This document shows, piece after piece, positions 9,426 through 17,231 of a DNA stretch of 64,000 nt. Positions within the stretch are counted from its first letter, which is position 1. Every line of letters begins with the position of its first letter. The DNA comes from Burkholderia pyrrocinia (lineage in GTDB: Bacteria > Pseudomonadota > Gammaproteobacteria > Burkholderiales > Burkholderiaceae): contig NZ_CP094461.1 in the NCBI RefSeq assembly GCF_022809715.1, forward strand, positions 434,001-498,000, written 5' to 3'. Made by a program: the position numbers and the translations under genes. Under the pieces are notes generated by a model. It saw only the letters and a list, made by a program, of their open reading frames with translations, searched no databases and had not been told where the DNA came from.

Positions 9426-9908
9426 ATGCCCGCAGTGAATCAGCCTCTGCACAAGAAAGGAGATTTCCTCGTCGACTACGAGGAAAAAGTGTTCGAAGAC
9501 GTCAAGGCGGAACCGGGCGAGAAGGCGCTCGTGACGTTCCACACGGTTGCATTCGAAGGGTCGATCGGCTTCGTCAACCTGCTGCAGGCGACACGCCTGC
9601 AACGCAAAGGGTTCGAGACGTCGGTGCTGCTCTACGGCCCCGGTGTGACGCTCGGCCTGCAGCGCGGATTTCCGACGCTCGGCGACGAGGCGTTTCCCGG
9701 TCACCTGAACTTCAACAAGCAGCTCGTCAAGTTCATGGAAGAAGGCGGGAAAGTCTACGCGTGCCGCTTTGCGCTGCAGGCGCTTTACGGGCACGGCGAA
9801 GCGTCGCTGATCGAGGGCATTCGACCGATCAATCCGCTCGACGTGCTGGATATCCAGCTGCTTCACCGCAAGGAGAACGCGCTGGTCATCCACACCTGGA
9901 CCGTTTGA
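9426..9908 (+). CDS. MSMEG_0572/Sll0783 family nitrogen-starvation response protein
   Basis: 160-residue protein of the MSMEG_0572/Sll0783 family, the usual first gene of Nit1C (nitrilase 1) clusters. It has no enzyme motif I can name. Conserved-looking stretches include [20 protein letters not shown] and [20 protein letters not shown]. The fold is probably DsrE-like (my inference from the alternating beta/alpha pattern). The ATG at 9426 has a GGAG ribosome-binding site. It starts a run of ten same-strand genes ending at 19369. Nit1C clusters have been linked to nitrogen starvation and cyanide assimilation in other bacteria; the chemistry of this subunit is unknown. Confidence 0.85.
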   Translation: MPAVNQPLHKKGDFLVDYEEKVFEDVKAEPGEKALVTFHTVAFEGSIGFVNLLQATRLQRKGFETSVLLYGPGVTLGLQRGFPTLGDEAFPGHLNFNKQLVKFMEEGGKVYACRFALQALYGHGEASLIEGIRPINPLDVLDIQLLHRKENALVIHTWTV

Positions 9909-9927
9909 TCGAATGACGGGTGCCATC

Positions 9928-10950
9928 ATGTCCGACAAACGCATCGTCCGGGCGGCGGCTGTCCAGATCGCCCCCGATCTGGAACGCGCCGGCGGTACGC
10001 TCGACAAGGTCTGTGCGGCGATCGACGAGGCCGCCGGCAAAGGTGTTCAGCTGATCGTCTTCCCTGAAACGTTCGTGCCGTACTACCCGTACTTCTCGTT
10101 TGTGCGGGCGCCGGTCGCATCCGGTGCCGATCACATGCGGCTCTACGAGCAGGCCGTGGCGGTGCCGGGCCCCGTGACGCATGCGGTTGCCGAGCGTGCG
10201 CGCCTGCACGGGATGGTGGTCGTGCTCGGCGTGAACGAGCGCGACCACGGCAGCCTGTACAACACGCAGCTGATCTTCGACGTCGACGGACGCCTCGCGG
10301 TGAAGCGCCGCAAGATCACGCCGACGTTTCACGAACGGATGATCTGGGGACAGGGAGACGCGGCCGGACTCAAGGTTGCGCAGACCGGTGTCGGGCGGGT
10401 CGGTGCGCTCGCGTGCTGGGAGCACTACAACCCGCTCGCCCGTTATGCGCTGATGACGCAGCACGAGGAAATTCATTGCAGTCAGTTTCCCGGTTCGCTG
10501 GTCGGCCCGATCTTCGCGGAACAGATCGAAGTCACGATCCGCCACCACGCGCTGGAGTCCGGGTGCTTTGTCGTCAATGCAACCGGCTGGCTGACGGACG
10601 CCCAGATCGAGTCGATCACGGGCGATCCGAATCTGCAGAAAGCCCTGCGTGGCGGATGCAATACCGCGATCGTGTCCCCGGAGGGTCAGCATCTGGCCGA
10701 GCCGCTGCGCGCCGGCGAAGGGATGGTGATCGCCGATCTGGACATGTCGCTGATCACCAAGCGCAAGCGAATGATGGATTCGGTCGGCCACTATGCGCGG
10801 CCGGAACTGCTGAGTCTTGCCATCAACGATCGGCCGGCGACGACGGTGACCCCGATGGGGAGCAGCGCGTCGGCCGCGCGCGACTTCGAGGGAAATTGCC
10901 ATGAGCGCGAACGCGAAACCGTCGGTGCAGAGCCGGCAATTGATGACTGA
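9928..10950 (+). CDS. Nitrilase of the Nit1C cluster (Sll0784 family)
   Basis: 340-residue carbon-nitrogen hydrolase that converts nitriles to carboxylic acid and ammonia. The Glu-Lys-Cys catalytic set is intact: E47 in [11 protein letters not shown]129 in [11 protein letters not shown] and C163 in ACWEHYN. Length and motifs match the Nit1 group. I chose MSDKRIVR at 9928 because family members begin shortly before the first beta strand; a start at 9913 would add five residues. The 3' end overlaps the radical SAM gene (by 50 bp if that gene starts at 10901). It is the only hydrolytic nitrogen-releasing enzyme in the operon, so the cluster probably channels a nitrile or cyanide-derived intermediate to it. 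Confidence 0.92.
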   Translation: MSDKRIVRAAAVQIAPDLERAGGTLDKVCAAIDEAAGKGVQLIVFPETFVPYYPYFSFVRAPVASGADHMRLYEQAVAVPGPVTHAVAERARLHGMVVVLGVNERDHGSLYNTQLIFDVDGRLAVKRRKITPTFHERMIWGQGDAAGLKVAQTGVGRVGALACWEHYNPLARYALMTQHEEIHCSQFPGSLVGPIFAEQIEVTIRHHALESGCFVVNATGWLTDAQIESITGDPNLQKALRGGCNTAIVSPEGQHLAEPLRAGEGMVIADLDMSLITKRKRMMDSVGHYARPELLSLAINDRPATTVTPMGSSASAARDFEGNCHERERETVGAEPAIDD

Positions 10951-12013
10951 ACTGCAATCGGTCGGGCTGCGCCTCACGGATCCACGGGTTGGTGCCGCGA
11001 GCCGGCGCGGCGGCGCCGGGCCATCCGATCACAAGGCCGTGACGGTCGACGGTGTGACCATCATGGTGCCCGTGCACACGAGCACCGCGTGGGATTCGCC
11101 GTTCGTCGCGGCGGAACCTGATGCGGCGGGCGTCAGCCTGCTCTCGCGCGGCACCATCCCGATTGCGAGCATCAGCTTTCCGTCGAGCCCGCGCTTCTAC
11201 GCGTTGCAGACGCTGGAGGGCGTGCCGTACTCGCACATCGCGACGCTGCATGGCGCCGACGTGCTTGCGACCACGGTATTGCAGACTTGCATTCGCTACG
11301 AGAGCCGGCGCAAGACCTGCCAGTTCTGCTCGATCGGCCAGTCGCTTGCGGCCGGCCGCACGATCGCCCGCAAGACACCTGAACAACTCGCCGAGGTTGC
11401 GCGTGCGGCGGTCCTGCTCGACGGCGTCAAGCACATGGTGTTGACGACCGGTACACCGCCGACGCCGGATCGCGGTGCGCGCGTGCTGTGCGAAAGCGCG
11501 TTCGCGATCAGGGCGGCCGTCGATCTCCCGATCCAGGCGCAATGCGAACCGCCCGACGACGACGGCTGGTTCGACCGGATGAAGGCAAGCGGGATCGATA
11601 CGTTGGGCATGCATCTGGAAGCCGTGACGCCGGCCGTGCGCGAACGGATCATGCCGGGCAAGGCGAGCGTGTCGCTGTCCCGGTATATGGCGGCATTCCG
11701 CGCGGCCGTCGGCGTGTTCGGTCGCGGACAGGTCAGCACCTACATCCTGGCCGGGCTCGGCGACAGCGCGGCTGCGATTCTCGACATGTCGCGCGAACTG
11801 ATCGGGTTGGGCGTCTATCCGTTCGTCGTGCCGTTCGTTCCGATCAGCGGCACGCCGCTGGAGAGTCATCCTGCACCGTCGCCGGACTTCATGCGGGCGG
11901 TGCTCGAGCCGCTCGGTGCGATGCTGCGCGACGCCGGAATGCGCTCCGCCGACATCAAGGCAGGTTGCGGAAAGTGCGGCGCCTGCTCGTCGCTGTCGAC
12001 CTACGAGGTGTGA
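10901..12013 (+). CDS. MSMEG_0568 family radical SAM protein
   Basis: 370-residue radical SAM enzyme of the Nit1C cluster. The cluster-binding cysteines appear as C130, C140 and C143, a CX9CX2C spacing instead of the classical CX3CX2C. A second cysteine group (GCGKCGACS) sits at the extreme C-terminus and could bind an auxiliary iron-sulfur cluster. I chose the start at 10901 for its GAGGG ribosome-binding site, which gives a 50-bp overlap with the nitrilase gene. The alternative ATG at 10943 gives an 8-bp overlap (ATGACTGA) but has no good site. The substrate is unknown; by context it helps build or modify the molecule released as nitrogen by the nitrilase. Confidence 0.88.
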   Translation: MSANAKPSVQSRQLMTELQSVGLRLTDPRVGAASRRGGAGPSDHKAVTVDGVTIMVPVHTSTAWDSPFVAAEPDAAGVSLLSRGTIPIASISFPSSPRFYALQTLEGVPYSHIATLHGADVLATTVLQTCIRYESRRKTCQFCSIGQSLAAGRTIARKTPEQLAEVARAAVLLDGVKHMVLTTGTPPTPDRGARVLCESAFAIRAAVDLPIQAQCEPPDDDGWFDRMKASGIDTLGMHLEAVTPAVRERIMPGKASVSLSRYMAAFRAAVGVFGRGQVSTYILAGLGDSAAAILDMSRELIGLGVYPFVVPFVPISGTPLESHPAPSPDFMRAVLEPLGAMLRDAGMRSADIKAGCGKCGACSSLSTYEV

Positions 12014-12015
12014 CC

Positions 12016-12576
12016 ATGTACTGCGCAGAGATGGGCCTGGCCGACAGCCGCGGCACGTATCGGCCTTCGGAGTACCGGATCAAATGGGCGGAGCTTCCGT
12101 GGGAAATCGACGAGGCGTACAAGCTGCGCCGGGCCGTATTCTGCGTCGAGCAGGGGATCTTCGTCGGCGACGATCGCGACGATATCGATCGTCGCGCGCA
12201 ATTGCTGGTCGCGGTCAGCTGCTGCGCAGGGTTGCCCGAGCAGGTGGTCGGCACGGTGCGGATTCATGAAACCGTCCCCGGAACCTGGATGGGTTCGCGG
12301 CTGGCGGTACACCCCGCGTTTCGCCGGCAGGGCAGGATCGGCTCGATGCTGATCGCGCTGGCCGTCAGCAGCGCGCATGCCGAAGGTTGCCGCACATTCG
12401 TCGCGCACGTGCAATCGCAGAACGTGCCGTTGTTTCGTCGGCTTCACTGGGATGCGCTCGGCGAGGAAACGTTGTTCGGCCGCCCTCACCAGCTGATGCA
12501 GGCGCAACTTGCGCACTATCCGCCGTGTGGCACGCCGTACGCGGGCTTCGTCCTGCGCTCGGAGGGGCGGCCATGA
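12016..12576 (+). CDS. MSMEG_0567 family GNAT N-acetyltransferase
   Basis: 186-residue GNAT-fold protein. The acetyl-CoA-binding region reads RLAVHPAFRRQGRIGSMLI (motif A, R/QxxGxG/A type). The N-terminal half contains the family's RRAVFCVEQGIF segment. In some organisms the GNAT domain is fused to the AIR-synthase-like domain encoded next; here the two are separate genes overlapping by ATGA at 12573-12576. It starts 2 bp after the radical SAM stop, so translation is probably coupled. The acceptor substrate is unknown. Confidence 0.87.
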   Translation: MYCAEMGLADSRGTYRPSEYRIKWAELPWEIDEAYKLRRAVFCVEQGIFVGDDRDDIDRRAQLLVAVSCCAGLPEQVVGTVRIHETVPGTWMGSRLAVHPAFRRQGRIGSMLIALAVSSAHAEGCRTFVAHVQSQNVPLFRRLHWDALGEETLFGRPHQLMQAQLAHYPPCGTPYAGFVLRSEGRP

Positions 12577-13559
12577 GTGTCGACGATCGTATCGCAACGC
12601 TGCGCGCAAGCCGGGGCTTCCAGCACAAGCACGACATTTCCGGCGTGGTTGCGTGGCTCGCAGCGGCATTGCCGAACGGCGAGCGGGATCTCGCTCAGGC
12701 CGTCGCGCTCGGTGACGACTGCGCGGCGATTCCGGACGCGGACGGCTACCTGTTGTTTGCGATCGAGGGCATGGTCGGCGATTTCGTCGAGTCGATGCCG
12801 TGGTTCGCCGGATACAGCGGCGTGATGGCGAATGTCAGCGACATCTACGCGATGGGTGGGCGGCCGATCGCCGTCGTCGATGCGTTGTGGAGCGACGGGA
12901 TCGACGCCGCGCAGCCGGTGCTCGCCGGGATGGCCGCGGCTGCGTCGGCGTACGGCGTACCGATCGTCGGCGGCCACAGCAACACGCGCAGCGCGCAGGG
13001 GCAGCTGGCCGTATCGATCCTGGGTCGGGCGCGTGCGCTGCTGTCGAGCTTCAGCGCGCGGCCGGGCGATCGCCTGATGATGGCGGTCGACCTGCGCGGC
13101 GCGTTCGAGGATCCGTATCCGTTCTGGAATGCGTCGGTCGGCGCGCCGCCGGCCCGGCTGCGCGGCGATCTCGAGATTCTGCCGGCACTGGCTGAAGACG
13201 GGCTGTGCGATGCCGCGAAGGATATCTCGATGGCGGGCGTGCTCGGTACGGCGTTGATGCTCGTCGAGTGCTCGCGCGTCGGTGCGCGCATCGACCTCGA
13301 CGCGATCCCGCGTCCGCCCGGCGTCGACTTCGATCGCTGGCTGACGGCCTTTCCGAGCTACGGATTCCTGATGGCGGCCCGGCCGGCGCATGTCGACACG
13401 ATCGTGGAGCGCTTCGCCGCGCGCGGGCTCGCGTGCGCGGTGATCGGCGATATCGACGCAACCCGTGAGGTCGTCGTCGAAGAGGCTGGCAAATCGGCGG
13501 TGCTGTGGGATTTCCGGATCGAGCCGTTTATTACCGGCGTCAGCGGAGGTGCCCGATGA
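12573..13559 (+). CDS. Sll0787 family AIR synthase-related protein
   Basis: 328-residue member of the AIR synthase/selenophosphate synthetase-like ATP-using superfamily. An early VALGDDCAAIPD motif (the usual GDDAA metal/phosphate site) is followed by NVSDIYAMGGRPIAVVDALW, the classical N-terminal dimer segment. The C-terminal half contains DISMAGVLGTALM. Related enzymes activate an amide or acid oxygen with ATP. Overlaps of 4 bp at both ends (ATGA with the GNAT gene, ATGA with the glycosyltransferase gene) show tight translational coupling in the Nit1C operon. Confidence 0.87.
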   Translation: MSVDDRIATLRASRGFQHKHDISGVVAWLAAALPNGERDLAQAVALGDDCAAIPDADGYLLFAIEGMVGDFVESMPWFAGYSGVMANVSDIYAMGGRPIAVVDALWSDGIDAAQPVLAGMAAAASAYGVPIVGGHSNTRSAQGQLAVSILGRARALLSSFSARPGDRLMMAVDLRGAFEDPYPFWNASVGAPPARLRGDLEILPALAEDGLCDAAKDISMAGVLGTALMLVECSRVGARIDLDAIPRPPGVDFDRWLTAFPSYGFLMAARPAHVDTIVERFAARGLACAVIGDIDATREVVVEEAGKSAVLWDFRIEPFITGVSGGAR

Positions 13560-14740
13560 GTCGCGACGCGTTGCGCATAGCGCTTCTTACCCACTCGGTC
13601 AATCCGCGTGGCGGTGTCGTGCACGCACTTGAACTGGCCAGTGCGCTGCACTTGGCGGGAAGCGACGTCACCGTATTTGCGCCGGCCGCGCCGGGTGAGG
13701 CGATGTTCCGCGATGTCCCGTGCCGCGTCGTGCTGGCACGCGTCGATGGCCGTCCGCGCGGCGTCGCGGAAATGGTGTCCGCGCGGATTGCCGCGATCAG
13801 GCGCGCATTGCTGGAGCACGATGCGGGCGGATTCGACGTCCTGCATGCGCAGGACAGCATCACGGGCAATGCACTGGCTGAACTGAAGCAGTCAGGCGCA
13901 ATCGACGGGTTCGTACGGACCGTGCATCACCTCGACGTATTCGACGACCCGCGGCTCGAACGCTGGCAGGAACGCGCGTGGCGAGAGGCGGACCAGGTGC
14001 TGTGCGTGAGCGCTGCCTGGGCGGTCACGATGCGCGAGAAGTTCGGAATCGACGCAGGCGTGGTGCCCAACGGCGTCGACGTCGCCCGGTTCGCTGGTGC
14101 GGACCATGGGGACATGCAGGCAGTGCGGCAGCGGTTCGGCCTGGGCAGCGGGCCGGTTGTCCTGGCGGTCGGCGGGATCGAGCAGCGAAAAAACTCGATC
14201 GCGTTGCTCGAGGCGTTCGCACGCCTGCGCAGCACGTTGCCCGGTGCACGGCTCGTGATCGGCGGCGGCGCGAGCCTGCTTGACCACGATGCGTACGCGC
14301 GCCGCTTCGTCGCGCGCGCCGCTGCGCTCGGGCTGGGGATCGGCGTCGACGAACCCGTCGTGACGACGGGGCCGCTCGACGACGCGGCGCTGGTCGCGCT
14401 GATGCACTGCGCCGATGTGGTGTCGATGGTGTCGATCCGCGAGGGATTCGGTCTGGTCGTGCTCGAGGGGCTCGCCTGCGGAAAGCCCGTCGTCGTGTCC
14501 GAAATCGAACCCTTTACCGAGTATCTGGACGAGCACGCGTGTGTGTGGGCCGATCCCGCCGATGTGGATTCGATCGCCGACGCGCTGCGCGATGCGCTCT
14601 CGGGACGGCGTGCTCCCGATTTCGCACATGCCGTCCCCGCATTGCTGAACCGCTTCACATGGGAAGCGAGTGCGCGCAAACATCTGGATATCTACCTGGA
14701 CAGGCTGGCGCAGCGTGCGCAAGCATCGTCCGTCGAATGA
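13556..14740 (+). CDS. MSMEG_0565 family glycosyltransferase (GT4-like)
   Basis: 394-residue GT-B retaining glycosyltransferase. The N-terminal Rossmann domain starts LRIALLTHSVNPRGGVVHAL, with the glycine-rich acceptor loop. The C-terminal donor domain has VVLAVGGIEQRKN and the E-x7-E motif region IREGFGLVVLEGLACGKPVV. It is a fixed member of Nit1C clusters, which implies that the pathway includes a sugar conjugate. The start at 13556 overlaps the upstream stop, and the next gene follows 9 bp after the end. Confidence 0.88.
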   Translation: MSRDALRIALLTHSVNPRGGVVHALELASALHLAGSDVTVFAPAAPGEAMFRDVPCRVVLARVDGRPRGVAEMVSARIAAIRRALLEHDAGGFDVLHAQDSITGNALAELKQSGAIDGFVRTVHHLDVFDDPRLERWQERAWREADQVLCVSAAWAVTMREKFGIDAGVVPNGVDVARFAGADHGDMQAVRQRFGLGSGPVVLAVGGIEQRKNSIALLEAFARLRSTLPGARLVIGGGASLLDHDAYARRFVARAAALGLGIGVDEPVVTTGPLDDAALVALMHCADVVSMVSIREGFGLVVLEGLACGKPVVVSEIEPFTEYLDEHACVWADPADVDSIADALRDALSGRRAPDFAHAVPALLNRFTWEASARKHLDIYLDRLAQRAQASSVE

Positions 14741-14749
14741 GGAGGAATC

Positions 14750-15034
14750 ATGCCGGTCATGCATTTTCGGGTTCGTTGGCCCGATCAGTCGGAAACCAAT
14801 TGCTATTCGCCTTCGACCGTCGTGTCGGAATTCTTCACGCCCGGCACGCGATACGCGCTCGACGACTTCGTCGAGCGAGCCCGACGCGCGCTGGGTATCG
14901 CGTCCGATCGCGTACGCGAGAAATACGGGTTCGCGTGCTCGGCCGCGATGGACGAGCTGGCACGGATCGAAGCACACGCGGAACGGTTTGCGCCGCAGGG
15001 CGACGCGACCGTGACCGTCATCGAACTCGTTTGA
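14750..15034 (+). CDS. MSMEG_0570 family small nitrogen-starvation response protein
   Basis: 94-residue protein of the MSMEG_0570 family, found only with Nit1C clusters as far as I know. It begins MPVMHFRVRWPDQSETNCYS and has a helical, charged middle region and a C-terminal TVIELV strand. No catalytic motif is visible. An excellent GGAGG ribosome-binding site precedes it. It may be a small structural or carrier subunit, but the function is unknown. Confidence 0.82.
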   Translation: MPVMHFRVRWPDQSETNCYSPSTVVSEFFTPGTRYALDDFVERARRALGIASDRVREKYGFACSAAMDELARIEAHAERFAPQGDATVTVIELV

Positions 15035-15090
15035 GGCGTCCGCCACGCAGGAATCCATCGTCGTCTTCAACACACATTCAGGACTGCATC

Positions 15091-16392
15091 ATGTCAAGCG
15101 AACCCGTTGTTTCATCCAGCCTCCCGGACATCGATTCCCGTCTCGGCGTAGCCGTCATCGGCGGCGGGCAGGCGGGATTGTCGATCAGCTACTACCTGAA
15201 GCAGGCAGGCATCGATCATCTCGTATTCGAAAAAGAGACCGTGACGCACACGTGGCGCAAGCAGCGCTGGGACGCGTTCTGTCTCGTGACGCCGAACTGG
15301 CAGTGTGCGCTGCCGGGCTATCCGTATCGCGGTGCCGATCCGCACGGCTTCATGACGAAGGACGAGATCGTCGACTATCTCGACGGATTCATCCGAAGCG
15401 TCGATGCACCTGTGCTGGAACACACCGCCGTCGAACGTGTGACGCGCGACGCGGACGGACGCTATCGCATCGCGACGTCGCGCGGCGCGTACACCGCGGA
15501 TCAGGTTGTCGTTGCATCCGGCGGCTACCATCGACCGATCGTGCCGCGGATGGCCGAGCGGCTTCCGGCAACGATCGTGCAGATCCAGTCGTCGGAATAC
15601 CGGAATCCAGCCGCGTTGCCGGACGGACCGGTTCTCGTGGTCGGATCGGGGCAGTCGGGCGCGCAGATCGCGGAAGACCTCCATCTCGCCGGGCGAAAGG
15701 TGTTTCTCGCGGTTGGCGATGCGCCTCGCTGTGCCCGTTTCTACCGGGGCAGGGACGTCGTCGACTGGCTGGCCGACATGCAGTACTACGACATGCCGGT
15801 CGATGCGCATCCGCTGCGCGAAGGCGTGCGCGACAACACCAACCACTATGTGACCGGCCGCGATGGCGGGCGCGATATCGATCTGCGCCGCTTTGCCGCC
15901 GAAGGGATGGAGCTGTATGGCCGGCTGGAGGATTTTGCCGACGGGCAGTTCCGATTCTCCGCGGATCTGTCGGCGCAGCTCGACAGCGCCGACGATACGT
16001 ACAACCGGATCAATGCCGGCATCGACGCCCATATCGAGAAGAACGGGATCGCGGCGCCGCCTGCGACGCGCTATGAACCCGTGTGGCGTCCGGCCGCCGA
16101 GCGCACGGCGCTCGATCTCGCGGCCAGCGGCATCGCATCGGTCGTCTGGTGCATCGGTTTCACCCCGGATTTCAGCTGGCTGGATGCACCGGTATTCAAC
16201 GGCCGCGGCTATCCCGCGCACCGGCGCGGCGTGACGCCGGTTCCGGGGCTCTACTTCGTCGGGCTGCCCTGGCTATACACGTGGGGTTCGGGGCGATTCT
16301 CCGGGGTTGCGCGCGATGCCGCCCATATCGTCGACCTGATCCAGGCCGAGATGACGGCCGCGCGGCGCTCGGCCGAAAGCGTGGCCGCCTGA
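15091..16392 (+). CDS. MSMEG_0569 family flavin-dependent oxidoreductase
   Basis: 433-residue flavoprotein of the flavin-monooxygenase-like type. The FAD-binding GxGxxG is AVIGGGQAGLSISYYL near residue 26, and a second dinucleotide motif (VVGSGQSGAQIAEDL) near residue 183 suggests NAD(P)H binding. The C-terminal half has VVWCIGFTPDFSWL, like other FMO-fold enzymes. It is the last canonical Nit1C gene and follows the 94-residue protein after 56 bp. Oxidation of an amine or aldoxime on the way to a nitrile would be a sensible role, but this is inference. Confidence 0.87.
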   Translation: MSSEPVVSSSLPDIDSRLGVAVIGGGQAGLSISYYLKQAGIDHLVFEKETVTHTWRKQRWDAFCLVTPNWQCALPGYPYRGADPHGFMTKDEIVDYLDGFIRSVDAPVLEHTAVERVTRDADGRYRIATSRGAYTADQVVVASGGYHRPIVPRMAERLPATIVQIQSSEYRNPAALPDGPVLVVGSGQSGAQIAEDLHLAGRKVFLAVGDAPRCARFYRGRDVVDWLADMQYYDMPVDAHPLREGVRDNTNHYVTGRDGGRDIDLRRFAAEGMELYGRLEDFADGQFRFSADLSAQLDSADDTYNRINAGIDAHIEKNGIAAPPATRYEPVWRPAAERTALDLAASGIASVVWCIGFTPDFSWLDAPVFNGRGYPAHRRGVTPVPGLYFVGLPWLYTWGSGRFSGVARDAAHIVDLIQAEMTAARRSAESVAA

Positions 16393-16397
16393 CGCCG

Positions 16398-17231
16398 ATG
16401 CATACCGCCATCCATCGCTATCGGGCCGGCATGCCGCAACTCGCGCACACGGGGCTCGCGGAAAACTGGCTGCTCAAGGAGTGCGGGCAGCGTCACTGGG
16501 ACGCGCTTGCCGCGCATAGCTGCCGCGATGTCCCCGAGTTCTTCGACGATGAGGGGCGGCGTGCCTATGCATCGTTCGTTGCGGTGCGCGTCGACATGAA
16601 CCGCCGTCATGCGATTCGCGAGAGCGACACATTCGCGCTTCATGTCGCGCTTCGCAGGGTCGGCCCGATTCGCCATTTCAGCGAGCAGCGGATCCGGTGC
16701 GGCGACGACGAAGTCGGTATCGTGCGGATGATGTCGGCGTTCGTCACGCGCGAACATGCCGGCAGCAACCGCTCGGTGGCGAAGGCGCGGATGAGCGGCG
16801 TCGACGGCCGCACCGGTCCGGTGCCTGCCGATGCGCTGTCGATGGCGGAACACGCGAAGAAGTTGCGGGTGCGGGATGCGTCGATCGTGCCGGCGCTCGC
16901 CGGCCTCGCAGAGGGCGATGGCGCAAGCGTCTCGTTTCTGCCGTGCCCGAACATGGATTTCAATGGTGCGGACCTGCTTTACTTCGCCAGCTTTCAGGCA
17001 TTCGTCGACCGCGCGGAATGGCAGCATTACCGCTTCGAGCACGCGCCGGTGTTGGCGGCGCGTCAACTGTACTTTCATGGGAATCTCGACATTGGCGATT
17101 CGTTGACCGTGCGTTTCGCGCGCGCACGATCCGATGCCGGTGGCCTGCTGCACTGGAGCGAAATCGTGCGCGACAGCGACGGGGCCAAGATTGCCGACGT
17201 GATCACGCAAAAGCGCTGGAGTCGGCCATGA
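16398..17231 (+). CDS. LnmK-like / Pnap_2097 family protein
   Basis: 277-residue protein resembling LnmK, the leinamycin enzyme that takes methylmalonyl-CoA and delivers propionyl to a carrier protein by combined acyl transfer and decarboxylation. It probably has a double hot-dog fold. The N-terminus MPQLAHTGLAENWLLKECGQ is typical, with two similar halves (SAFVTREHAGSNRS region; FLPCPNMDFNGADLLYF region). An internal start at 16431 is possible. It lies 5 bp after the Nit1C flavoprotein and overlaps the methylmalonyl-CoA mutase gene by ATGA. The mutase would make its substrate. No discrete acyl carrier protein lies nearby, so the acceptor is unclear. Family assignment is from memory of motifs. 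Confidence 0.68.
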   Translation: MHTAIHRYRAGMPQLAHTGLAENWLLKECGQRHWDALAAHSCRDVPEFFDDEGRRAYASFVAVRVDMNRRHAIRESDTFALHVALRRVGPIRHFSEQRIRCGDDEVGIVRMMSAFVTREHAGSNRSVAKARMSGVDGRTGPVPADALSMAEHAKKLRVRDASIVPALAGLAEGDGASVSFLPCPNMDFNGADLLYFASFQAFVDRAEWQHYRFEHAPVLAARQLYFHGNLDIGDSLTVRFARARSDAGGLLHWSEIVRDSDGAKIADVITQKRWSRP

